NCBI GenBank assembly: GCA_020081605.1
Contig: JAHREC010000019.1
Span: 558,001 to 622,000, forward strand
From: Albifimbria verrucaria
Lineage: Eukaryota; Ascomycota; Sordariomycetes; Hypocreales; Stachybotryaceae
Length of the DNA: 64,000 nucleotides
Direction: 5' to 3'
Shown piece by piece: positions 24,102 to 36,512 of the stretch. The stretch's first letter is position 1; each line of letters starts with the position of its first letter. A program made the position numbers and the translations under genes. The notes beneath the pieces are model-generated. The model saw only the letters and a program-made list of their open reading frames with translations, was not told the origin of the DNA and did not search any database.

Positions 24102-24902
24102 TTCGATAGCTAATTGAAATAGGCAATTGACAAAGATGAACCGATGGGCGTCGGGCGTTGGGCTGTCTGACGTTCAATTATCTGGTAAGTCTGTACAAGA
24201 ACCGTTTTGAGCTGCCGTCGGATTACCTTTTCACACAAATGTCACCCTGAGTCTGATGCTGTAACTAACAACGTTGCTAGGCAGAATTGATAAGTAGCCA
24301 ATGCGGGGTGTCGTCAAAATCACAGAGTGACGACGACGGTGATAAGACGGATAGCTGCTACCCCTGTCAGGGGCTTGCGCCCTTTGCTCATGCCATGGCT
24401 CGGTCTAGACTGTAATGCATAGGAAACGACGAGTAGTATGTGAACACTGTGTTGCCTTGGCCCATACGCAGTTCCCGAGGAGCGGAGCGGAGCAGCCTTA
24501 CATTATGGAGGGGCGTCTCTTGAAAGTGGGCGTTGCTTAGTGGCACATGTCCATTCGGAGTGGGCTACCCTTAGACCTACCCGAACTTACACCCAACATC
24601 AGAAGAGTCCTTGTACGGCCAAAGCAGCATGGATTTAGCACCCTGCACTCCGAGGACGTAAGAGGCTTACTGCAGACCCTGTCATCGGGCTGGAAGAGGA
24701 GGGATATGGAGACTGCGGGGGCGATGACACTTTGCCGGAATCGCAGGGTATTGTGATAAGAAATACTACCGAGCTAAGTGACTGGGGCGGAGCCGCCATC
24801 AGTGCCCTGGGTTGACGAAACAACAAGAGTCTCGATGACAATCGTCTCAAGCTGAACTGTTGACGTGACATATTAACGACTGGTTCTACATTTTTGGCAA
24901 AG
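24102..24902. promoter_or_regulatory. Divergent promoter region between hydrolase and methyltransferase
   Basis: About 800 nt with no supportable gene, between two divergent cluster genes. It should contain both promoters. No specific operator recognised. Confidence 0.35.
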
Positions 24903-25853
24903 ATGGGAGACACATACGCCAAAAACATGACCCGTAAGGGTGGCAGAAGCTTCCAGGTAGGTCAATACCACTCCTCAATCTTGAGTAAGACGTTCGATTA
25001 AGTGAGGATGTGCAGGCTCGATGAGCAGTTTGAACTCATGACAAGGTAACTATCCTCTTCGCATAACGTAAAGCTCTATCACACTAACGAAGATAGGAAC
25101 ATCGGCTACCTTGTCCACCCTTTTGTCGCTGCCTCTCTTCCAGCAGTTCCTCGTGTAGCTGACATCGGAACGGGTACCGGCATCTTTCTCGAGAATCTTC
25201 GAGACCTATTTCCAGATGCAACCCTACACGGGTACGACATCTCACCAGCGCTTTTCCGTCATCCGGAGAGCCCAGGGATTGCTCTGTCCGTACTTGATGC
25301 GAAGACAGCCATTCCGGAACATCTGCGAGGCACATACGACCTGGTACACGTGCGCATGCTGGGAGCAGCTATGCTACCACACGAGTGGGCTCCTATCGTG
25401 GAAAACATCTCTCAGTTGCTGAAGCCTGGTGGTTGGTTGCAGTGGGAAGAGTGCGATTTCTCCGGTGTGAGACATTTACGCGGTGCGGAGTATGGCGATT
25501 CTCGTGTTGAAACAGCGAGGAAGATGGGCCGTGCATTCAGAGAGGCGCTCCGTGAGCGATTCGAGCACGGATGGGATACTCTGCCCGATGATATGCGTGC
25601 GGCTGGGTTGGTCGATATTGCGACGGATTGCGTCGCCTCAGACCGTGTGCCTGAGACGCGCGAAAGGCTGACAGCCAACGGGATGCAGGCCATCTTTAGC
25701 TGGGCACGCCTGATGGCGGAGAAAGGGGTAAAAGGTGCGATGACTGCAGAAGAGTTGGACCGAGCTGAGGTCGAGGCATTTGAAGACATCAGCCATGGTT
25801 GCTATGTAAAATTCGAAATCTACATCGCCTGCGGTAGAAAGTCTCCCAATTAG
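24903..25853 (+). CDS. SAM-dependent methyltransferase (LaeA/UMTA-like class I)
   Basis: The core is clear: ARVADIGTGTG-type motif I (RVADIGTGTGIFLENL), GYDIS as the acidic-loop region, YDLVHVRMLGAA, and LKPGGWLQWEECDF as the post-motif. The C-terminus ends FEIYIACGRKSPN, stop at 25853. A GTAACT-GATAG intron joins FELMTR to NIGYLVHPF. The 5' end is uncertain. The ATG at 24903 (MGDTYAKNMTRKGG) is plausible and followed by a GTAGGT donor, but joining it to the exon encoding LDEQFELMTR needs a frame adjustment, so either an indel or another first exon exists. Probably O- or N-methylates the cluster product; the substrate cannot be read from sequence. Confidence 0.75.
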
Positions 25854-25999
25854 ATTGGGGAGTTAGAATTGTGCATCTCATTGATCAGATACTTGAGATA
25901 CCCAAGAGATGCAAGCTGTACGTTCATTGTAAAATGGTATCTTGGAATAGACACATGCTCTATAGAAATTCCCCATCTCTACAATCGCTGCAAAATCCA

Positions 26000-27937
26000 T
26001 CATCGCTTTTCGAACACCAACACTAACCGGCCAGGGTTTGCGGTGAGCTGGTCAGTCATATCCCGCTCTACTGCCTCTCCATTGTTCTCTCCTGGTGCAA
26101 ATTTGATGTTGTACTTGCTCAGAACAGCTGCTGTGACAAGCCTCATCTGACCCATGGCAAGCCTCTTACCAGCGCAGCTTGTTCGACCTATAAGGGTTCA
26201 TATTAGCCACCATAGACCAACTACTTGGGATTGTTTATAGGGCCAAGCTTACCTAGTCCAAAAGGCGCAAAGGCTCGCTTGTCCTTTACCATTTCTGGTC
26301 TGCTATACCATCTCTCTGGAACAAAAGCATCGGGCTCTTCATAGGCAGTTTCCACTATAAAATGTCAGAAGAAGTGCTTGCATTGTCAAAGGGACTGGTG
26401 GTGTGCTCTTACGTCGACCCAAGGAGTATCGAGGAGCACAGATCTTAATGCCACCAGGAATAAAGATGTCATCAATCTTCATACCCTCCGGGGCTGTAAC
26501 TCTGGAACTAAAACTCAGAATGGCTGGCAACAGTCTCATGGCCTCGTTGATAGTGCCAGATAGATGCTTCAAATTTCCCAAGGCATGGACATCTGTAAGG
26601 TCTACACCTTCAAGTTCAGCCTGAATCTTAGCTGCGTCTTGAGGGTAACGTGCCAAGAAATACAGAAGGACCATGATGCTCGGGGCAGAGGTATCACTAT
26701 CGCGGTCAAGTTAGACATCCCGAACAATAGCTCTCATGTCAGAAACGATGTGAACTCACCTTCCCGCAACCAGGAGCGTAACTGTGTCACCGCTGAGAAG
26801 TCGTCGGCTGTAGACTTCATCACCGCGTTTATCGAACTCATCAATAAAGAAAGATGCGATATCACGACGTTTTGGTTTTTGCTATCGCGTTAGACGTCAG
26901 TACGCAATTCAACGGCAAATACCACTCTGCAATAGACAGGACTGAAATACCTCCATACGAGTTTCCATGAGTTTATCCGCAAAGTCGAGCATGTTAAACC
27001 AGTGCTTAACTCTCCATAAGCCAGGCGTGTATGCAAAGGCAATTCTGGCAACCCAGATGGCAGGACTAGCTGGCCCAAGCAGTGTCATTGCTGACCGCAT
27101 CCAAGCGGCACCATCAATCCATTTTTGGCCCTTTAGCATGCCAAAATCTTTATTGAATCCGAAATCACCCATTGTGTCAAATGCAAACCAGATGATTAAA
27201 TCGTTGATCTCAATTGGACGGCCATTGCGCTCTTCAATAATTTTCATCAACACTTTAAGATGCTCGGAAATACGGCCGTAATAATCAGCCAGAGCCGCGG
27301 AGCTCAATGCTTGATCCCACATTTTTCGTCGCACATCGTGAACGAGCTTGTTGCGGGTGAAGATGGATGACACACGTGGGTACAGCAAGTCGTACCAGTC
27401 GGATCGCCTGTGTGGGCTGCTGGGCCCATCCATGATTTCAAATGCGGCTGGGTGGAAGAGAGTGATTTCATTAGGCCCTGAGAGCCCATGTAAGTACGAC
27501 TGCGCAAAGAACTTGATGTGGAAATCTTAAACGAGAATGCATCTTACCAGTCCGTACAAACGGCCCGTATTCACGGCGCCACTCTTCCAAAACAATGTGA
27601 CCTCGAGAGTCACGACACTTCCATACATGCCAGAGCTTGGAAAGGGCCGCTAGCCGAGGTCCTGGGAATTTCCGTAGGCGGTGGAAAAACACGCGATAAA
27701 TGGCAATACTCGAGAGAAGAGAAGTCAAGTATGCCAACGTTGGTATGGCTGTTTCAGTTCCAGTCCAAGGATGCTTGCCATCTTCTCGTGGAGACCAGAG
27801 AGGCGGGAGAAAACAAAGGCCAAAAGCAAGAGGTGCAGCGTCATAATGACGGCCGCTTGTAGATGCCACTCGCCATGAATGAATAGGCCATGATGCATGA
27901 CCAGACCCAAGACGGCTGCTAAAGAATGTTTGTCCAT
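26000..27937 (-). CDS. Cytochrome P450 monooxygenase (first of two)
   Basis: The start ATG is at 27937 (MDKHSLAAVLGLVMHHG) with two N-terminal hydrophobic segments, then the proline-rich hinge RKFPGPRLAAL. I-helix LLVAGSDTSAPS, K-helix EAMRLLP, PERW region and heme loop APFGLGRTSCAGKRLAM are all present; the end is VLVFEKR at 26000. Introns include 27478-27547 and four more before the AKPKR-, DTSAP-, ETAYEE- and RTSC-coding exons, all with GT-AG ends. One A appears missing in the TTT/AAA run at 27752-27754, after which YLTSLLSS continues in frame. ER-bound, it presumably oxidises the UbiA-derived scaffold. The N-terminal style resembles fungal P450s of indole-alkaloid and terpenoid pathways. 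Confidence 0.85.
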
Positions 27938-29317
27938 GCTGAAGACTCCATCGTTGCAGAACGGCACAAGGTTGTATCTTACGACGTCTAGAATGGGTAT
28001 TGCAGCTGTGGGCTACTTCTTAGAAAGCCTTGCTATGCAAAGCTATCTCAAGCAAACAACGAATGCAGATGATGTTGCTTGGGAAAATACCGAACCCCAA
28101 GCGGCTATCAAATAAAGCTGAGCCTCGTCTTGTCTCGACCACTCGGTGGAAAGACGTGTGACGACCAAGCACATGCTCCAATAATCGACACTATTCCTTG
28201 CATCGGGCTCTTCCGACTCAAGGCAGCAAACTACTCAGCACCACGATCGGAGGATCCTAAGGCGAGTTCCACAGCATAGCCTAAAACATGGCGGCTTGCC
28301 AAAGTCCTTTGCCGCTTGCTTCTGCAGCCCACCAATGGATTGCATTGTGACATTGAAGTTGGAGTCGTCTGAGGCTTGGTGAAGGAACGTACGTATGTAC
28401 CAGTACAAGATCCGTTTATGCAGCTGTCAATTACCCAACAAGGAACAATTGTCCGAGATTGGGCACATCAAGGCCCATTAGGATTGAGTGACTGAGTTGC
28501 CTACCAGGGTTGTGACCATCTAGCTGCAGAATCTCACATGCAGACCAGCATCGACAAGGATTAGAATCACGACTAGTGGCTATGGCCGAGACGGGCAAAT
28601 TTGCCTCTGAATCATGAGCCTAGGTCGATTAAGGATGACTAGATGAATCCAAGGACCCTATTCCCAGACGTTACGACGAACCCTGAGGAGCACATCGTCC
28701 AACGTAATGTCTCCCACCATGCGTCGTCCCACACCCACAGCCTTTGACAAACAGGGTGCCATCCACGCACCATCCCGTCGGTAGGTGATAATACATTGCC
28801 GGTTCAGCTTCACAGCCCCGTGCGTCACTCTTTTTCTCCGCACACTGTGAAAACGGTTGTGCCAGAGCAAATAGCGTGTGGCTGCAGACACCCTTGGTCC
28901 ATCCACACGGCACTCATTCCGGGCCGAGACCTGCAATGACCGACAGAACAGGGATTCAGCTCCGCGTAGCATCAAGGTGTCAGGACAGTATATTTTGCGC
29001 ACAGTTAATGACACAGTGCCGGCGCCATTTGTCATGTTGCTGCGACGTTCCTGCATTGCACCGTAGAGCAAGTCGAGTTGTGCACACGCAGCGTGGAACC
29101 TGTAAATGCCAAGCCAACATCGCCACCCTAGTCGCCTTTCTACCATTCCACAGAGGAGCTTGCTGGAGGAATCGACCTAAATTGAGCTCTCGGTTATCCG
29201 GTTCTATCTGGACAAACCCAGATACCCAGTTGTATCTTGCTCCTCGAAATAGAGCGCTTCCCGCAGTATCAAAGCTTCCGCAGTATCAAAGTTTCCAGGC
29301 ACGGACAGTTCACCAAG
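27938..29317. other. Divergent intergenic region between P450 and aldo-keto reductase
   Basis: About 1.4 kb. A 162-codon minus frame at 28658-29146 exists but is basic, low in conserved patterning and lacks domain motifs, so I do not call it. A short tandem duplication (ccgcagtatcaaag) occurs near 29261-29291 just before the reductase start. Confidence 0.35.
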
Positions 29318-30366
29318 ATGTCTACCAACGCGATTCCCAAACTGCAGCTGAATGATGGCAACGAAATGCCAAAGGTTCGTGTCAAACTTTGCATTCAAAA
29401 TGTCGGGTCTGTGTTCTGACCATGCGTATCTGGCAGGTCGCTTACGGCCTCGGATCAGTCAACATCAATGCCGGAGATGACCAAGTCGTGAAGGCAGTAA
29501 CCCAAGCTATCAGTTTGGGCTACCACCACCTCGACTGCGCTGAAGGTTTGTGCCATAGTTCGAGTGTTATCGTGTTCATAAGGCAAGCATACTGACACCG
29601 AGCCAGCTTATGGAAATGAAGAAGGTGTGGGGAAGGCCCTGAAGGAAACCAGTGTTGCCTGAGATCAATTGTTCATCACCGGCAAGGTTCTCGGATTACC
29701 TGGGCAAGATATCAAGGCTTCCTTAGATGCTTCCCTCCAGAAAATGGGTATCGAGTATTTTGACTTGTACCTCATCCATTTGCCATTCCTTGCCCCTGAT
29801 GAGCTGCCAGCAATGTGGGGACAAATGGAAGAACTCAAGCGTGCCGGCAAGGCAAAGTCGATTGAGTCTCAAACTTCTTACAGACCCATCTTGAGAGTAT
29901 TCTCAAGACAGCCACAATCATTCCAGTCATCAATCAGCTCGAGTATCATCCAAACCTACAGCACGGTGATCTGGTGGGTTTCTGCCGGAGCAAGAACATT
30001 GCAGTCAGTGCATACTCCGCCTTGATCGCTGTCACCAAACCGATCGATGATCAACTGAGGACCGAGTACGAGACTTTGGCAAAGAAATATGGAGTCACCT
30101 CCGGCGATGTTGCGCTGCGATGGTGTCTAGACCAAGATATTGCTGTCGTCACCACAAGCCTAAGCGAGAAACGGCTGCGTGACTACCTGGCAACTCTGTT
30201 CAGCTTCAAGCTCGAGGCAGCTGACGTGGCGCGGATTTCTGAGATAGGGAATAAAACACATTACCGCGTTTTGTATACAGGTATACACATATGACCGTCT
30301 TTCTCGAAGAAATGCTGTTGCTAACTCTACGTTCTAGATCGATACGGGCCTGATGACAGAAGCTAA
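29318..30366 (+). CDS. Aldo-keto reductase, with an in-frame stop and one frame break
   Basis: NADPH-dependent reductase of the (alpha/beta)8 AKR fold. ATG 29318 (MSTNAIPKLQLNDGNEMPK). Two introns, roughly 29375-29437 and 29546-29607, join KVAYGLGSVN and AEAYGNEEGVG. The catalytic tetrad residues are visible: Asp in HHLDCAE, Tyr in AYGNEE, Lys in ITGKV and His in YLIHLP. A TGA at about 29660 interrupts ETSVA-DQLFITG, where relatives have Arg, consistent with a CGA-to-TGA change. One G is missing near 29861 (GVSNF block). The last intron joins HYRVLYT to DRYGPDDRS, stop at 30366. It may be inactive if the TGA is real. Position suggests a carbonyl-reducing step of the 17-30 kb cluster. Confidence 0.7.
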
Positions 30367-30761
30367 GCAGATATTGATTGGGAAACTCCGGGACGAAATT
30401 GCAATGATTATCATGTTGGCTATATTCATTACTTTTGATCGTGTTTTTTTATGCTAGCAGTTGGTAGCCAACAAATATTAAATTTGTGGTGTTGTTTTCA
30501 TCTGCACATCCCCAGAAGGCTGAGTGCCGACACTTTGTCTCTTCCTCCTACAAAGTGAGGGCATGTTGTGACACTCACATGAAGATCGTAGTGTATGGTT
30601 GCAGCTTTAAACCCTTTAGAGTCTGTAACTTGATATATTCACATATAAAAGAATATTCAGCTGCTACTCTCTATGCCCTTGTCGTCACGAGGGTGCAGGC
30701 GAAGTCTCTTCCGGTGTTATTCAATCCAACCAAGGGATGAATAGGATACTTATACTAACTA
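30367..30761. other. Intergenic region upstream of the satellite
   Basis: About 400 nt after the reductase stop. Nothing recognised beyond AT-rich sequence. Confidence 0.3.
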
Positions 30762-31097
30762 GATATATAGATATATAGATATATAGATATATAGATATAT
30801 AGATATATAGATATATAGATATATAGATATATAGATATATAGATATATAGATATATAGATATATAGATATATAGATATATAGATATATAGATATATAGAT
30901 ATATAGATATATAGATATATAGATATATAGATATATAGATATATAGATATATAGATATATAGATATATAGATATATAGATATATAGATATATAGATATAT
31001 AGATATATAGATATATAGATATATAGATATATAGATATATAGATATATAGATATATAGATATATAGATATATAGATATATAGATATATAGATATATA
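30762..31097. repeat. Perfect 8-bp tandem repeat, 42 copies
   Basis: The unit gatatata is repeated without any visible interruption for 336 nt, 42 copies. Its complement reads as an endless Tyr-Ile-Ser-Leu open frame, which is an artefact. The purity suggests recent expansion, or collapse/expansion during assembly. It separates the terpenoid-like cluster from the xylanase region. Confidence 0.97.
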
Positions 31098-32137
31098 ATC
31101 TAGGGAGGGAAGGGAAATATATCAAATAGCCTAAGATTATATAGAATACTCTTATTTTCCAAAATATAATACTGTCCGTGGGGGTGGCAAACGTACGAGG
31201 GGTATATACTGGTTGTCCGCCTTCCTGGCCCTAGGGAGATATCTATTTTCAAAAGATTGGCTTAGAAGTTTTATAAGTACAAGTTCGGCATCTCAAATCT
31301 TCACCCAGAGATCGGACCAGCGGCTACATCATAATCAAGGAGACCCTAGGGGTTTGGTTGTGTATTCCTCTTCTATGTCTGAGAGAGTCAGTCTATGCCT
31401 TCCCAATTTCTCCCTCAAAAGTGTTTAAAGAGCACGTCATCATTTCATCAGGTCTACTTTGTGCTTTCATGTTGGTCTCTCCCTTGTCATTCAGCTAAGT
31501 ATAGTCGTATCTCAAAGTGACCCTGCACAGCTCCTCGAACATCTACTTCAAATGTTCATAGTTATTGAAGCGGAGAAATATTCCAACCTCATCCGTGCTT
31601 TGCATCTCCTCTTATTGCGTGTTAGTCAGTATAGATATCAGCGACCTCCTTGCAGGTTCCAGTAGCATAGGTCCAGTGGTTCAGGTCTATACCAAATTTC
31701 TTGAGATACAGCACAAGGCAATAAAGACTGTTATAATTCACGATTGTGGACAGTGACCTAGCCATCTGTCCCTGTACTATTCCTGTACTCTTCCATGCTA
31801 TAGGGTGGAAATGCCGCTAATGCGCGTACAAAGTAATTCATTGACGACATCAATGCATGATGTCTTCGGGTTTGTACTTAGCTAGTTGATTCATGAGATA
31901 CATCATAATTGTATTGGTAACAGGTGGGTAGCACTGGACTTAATGAGAGGTTTATATGCTATGGTATAGTAACGATGGTTCTGCAAGAGACTTTTCCAAG
32001 GTTTGCAGTCTACCGAACCAATTTTCTTCAATCTATTGGCAGTCCAACACGAGATGTGTAGGAATTCCGATGAATATACAATAGCTTGGTGGAAAATTTA
32101 ACCAATCCAACAGATCATTCGTTCTTCCAGATTCTGT
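31098..32137. other. Intergenic region between satellite and xylanase
   Basis: About 1 kb, no gene recognised. Open frames are under 75 codons and not protein-like. Confidence 0.4.
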
Positions 32138-33219
<1,082 letters not shown>

Positions 33220-33274
33220 TTACCTGTGAGCCTGACTCCCAAGAATGAGAAGGCTTGGCGGGGGCTTGGCAGAG

Positions 33275-33281
33275 CTTTATA
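33275..33281 (-). promoter_or_regulatory. TATA box of the GH11 xylanase gene
   Basis: Minus strand reads TATAAAG about 65 nt upstream of the ATG at 33213. A GCGGGG next to it (about 33258-33263) fits the CreA repressor consensus SYGGRG, but a single site is weak evidence. Confidence 0.5.
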
Positions 33282-36200
33282 GATGTCAGAGCATTAACAT
33301 CAGTATGGAAGCCATCATGCTTCGCTTTCTATTAACTGCTATAGTCACGCTCCGTGAACTCCGCGTCCCCAAAAGAGACGGAGTTATTTTGCTGCAAACA
33401 CCGTCTGCTGAAGAAGGAGGCGCGAAATTGTCACAAGATTGAACTTCTAATTGGTCCGCTCACGAACTCCCGGTTGCACCAAGCTAGGGATTCGACTGCT
33501 GAGACCGGAACCGGCTCGCGGTAAATAGGATGTGCCCCACTATGAACGGAGATTCAGGAACAGAAGAGCTAAGACTAGTCGATCGTAAGAAAGAGGCAGA
33601 TATTTCGACACTGCGAAGCAGTTTGTTCTATATAACAGGACAACAGGACAGATCTAAGACATTTGATGGCTGGATTAGAGAGTGAAAGCTTCACGATTTC
33701 CACAACGTTGCTGGGCTCGAATTGCAACTTCTGGGAATGCCCCAGGTACATCCGCTAAGCATCAATGATGCTCACTTGAGAAGGCCGGACTTAAGGATAC
33801 GCATAATCTTATGGATAAGAAGGTTGGTTGCATGTAGTGGTGGGTGGTCTTTGCTTCTTCACAACCCAGAAACCAGCTTTGCAGTTCAGAAATGAAAATG
33901 ATTGGACCAACTCGGATAAGACATGCCGAATAGGCTAAAAAGGCCGTCTGGGGAGGGAGGAAGAACATGCGGGGAATATAGGCGGCGGTATTTAACACAA
34001 AATTAATACGCCATAGGTACGTGATCGATCCGTTGCGTCCCTTTCAGCCTTGTTGCATACCAGTTGGTGCCACGGAGATTGTATCCTCCTGGACAAGCAG
34101 GCTTTAAGGTGGTCATTTGACAAAAAAATATCCCTCGGCGATTTCATTGATGAAAAGGATGCAACGGCAGTGGAACAATTAGCAATGGGTTTGTTTCGAG
34201 ACATTGTTGGGGAAGGCGATAATATATTAGCTGTTTGGTCAAGTATTCTGGTTAGAACACATAGGCCTTCTACAAAACTGTCGCGTACTTGCCATAATGT
34301 TGGTCAGTGTCGGAGAAACACGAAATACTAGCCATATAAAATATATGAGCTTGACGTTTACTCAGTGGTGGCAATGGTAGCAGACGTAACAATATTGCAA
34401 TAGAACTGCCCTGACCTTACCGTTGAATGCAAATTAATGGAAAGGGGTTGGCATAAGCACTGATAAGTCAGTTTTAGTTCTAATGTTCAAGCATAATAAG
34501 AATCATAATTTAGCCACATTTTGCTTACGCTATGCGTATGCGTTGGAGGGTTTGTGGGGCTGTAGCACCGCTCTCTTCATGATATTGACCTTCTCTAGTT
34601 AGTCGCTTCGGTCTTGGGGCAGCAGCAGACAGCTTAAGATAACAAATCCTAAGCTTAGACTCGGATGGACGTATGTGGGTTTATTGTAGTGTTGTATGTC
34701 GAGAATGGGATATTCGCGTTGAATTGCAGCATGGTTGTTTCATTAGTCCAAGAACTTACCACATCATCACACTAAATCAGGCAGCGATAGCGAATAGAGG
34801 TCCGATTTTGAGTAAGCTTTGTTTAAATCATGCAACCTTAGAGTGATATTTTGTCGCGTGTGAATCGGATGGATATTTACCAAGATGCGGGTGGTTTTAC
34901 CATAGCACTGGGCGTAAATAACACAATCCGCTTTGATTATGTCACTGTAAGCATGAAGCGTATCGATGCTAAAGTCAAAGGTCAAATCTTGCAAGGGGCT
35001 GATAACATCATGTTTCGTTCATCAATTTAATTGTCTGAATTGCGCAGAACGATATCTCGTGCCTTTAACAACGCCCTTTTGACGACTTGTATTCAGTAAT
35101 CTTTATGCCTGGAAAAGTCGATTTCGGCTTGAATAAACGTACTAAAAAGAGTTGTGTCAGTATCATCCAGAGCTTACTTAAGAACGAACCGAGTAATCTA
35201 TTTGTGAGTTACAACCAAAGACCCGCCAAGGAGTTTTAGTGAGTGGATGAGGTAGCGCGCCAAATAACATCCGGGCCGTCTTTTAAGTGGGATCGCGGGC
35301 CGTTAATAGCAGGAGCGTAGTGACTTGGTTGTAGTGCTCTACTAAACTCTAGGACTTGCTATTATACTATCAAATCCCAGAGGATGCCATGAGAATTGGG
35401 CTAAAGTACGAGGGTTCTAGATTTGTGTCCGACTAGGTCATATCGTCATACGATTTCTACCAGTTGGCACAAAAATTATTCAAATTCTACACAGCGAAAA
35501 GCAGAGTCGATAGCCTTGTGGTTACCGTTCTCACCAAGTTTGACGATCTGATTAGTTCTGTTTTGCGCTCTTTTGAACTCAGATAATTGATGAAAAAAAG
35601 CAAGCACAAAAAAACGGAGAGAAAGCTAAATAAAAACATAAAACTCGCATGGGCTTTGCACCAAAACTATAACTAGAGAGGTTCTCGAAATGTTAATCCA
35701 TGGGACGAAAAACTGTCTAGGGTAGGGTGGGTTACGTGAGCGGGAGCGTGAATGTCAGCGTGAGCGCGATAGAGACTGGAACCAAATTAAGGGGACTTCA
35801 GAGGCTGAACACCACTGATGAGGAGTCAGTTCGACACCTCTGCAACCAAGACATGGCATGACAACTTGGTATGCACATCTTGCAGCAAGAGAGGAGATTA
35901 CTCGGCCAATGATGTGGCGTGGGTCTCAAGAGAGTGGCCCATCTTAAATTACATCCCAGCGCAGTGAGGCTGAGGGCATCAGCCTTAGCCCACAAAACAG
36001 GCTAGCTTGCTGAAGAAAGTCTTGATTTAGATCCGAAACAACGTGCCTGACCCCTTGTTATCTTGGCTCATGCAACATTGTTAGGCCTTTGCGGGTAGAA
36101 TGCGCACAACCTCTAACCCACCTCGGCTGACCGGCCCCCAGCTTCGGAGCCTTTTTGTATGAATGCCTATGTCCTAGAGAACAGCACTAAGGACTTTGGT

Positions 36201-36512
36201 AGGAATGCTAAGGAACCCACTATCATGGGGTAAAGCCAAAATAGAAAATTTGGCTTGGCTTGGCTTATGGGCGATGCAACTATCTTGATACAAAGAAGCG
36301 TAGACGCCCAATCTTGAAGAGATGTTTGGCAGTCAAGTTTTGTTTGTTTCTTTCCTTAGTTTTCATTCTCTCACTTCTTCATTTTTCAATTCTATTCTTT
36401 CATTGATTTGATCCTTCACCTATTTGGGATTTCCCTCCTTTCTTCATTTCTCTACATCCCACTTTCATTTCCACCAATATTTGTCTCTTAGACTAGGATC
36501 TCACAAGTCACC
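33282..36512. other. Gene-poor region of about 3.2 kb
   Basis: No gene with recognised domains. A plus-strand frame at 34050-34331 contains a protein-like acidic stretch (KKISLGDFIDEKDATAVEQ) and a minus frame at 34767-34994 is also mildly protein-like, but neither has start context, splice support or family signature. Possible gene relics. The last 150 nt are pyrimidine-rich, typical of the leader of the next gene. Confidence 0.35.

Noticed and set aside
28658..29146. 162-codon minus frame upstream of the aldo-keto reductase
   Set aside because: No domain, irregular basic composition and no splice continuity; likely chance.
30721..31125. 134-codon minus-strand frame of repeated Tyr-Ile-Ser-Leu
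   Set aside because: It is only the translation of the 8-bp satellite; no start context or neighbouring exon supports it.
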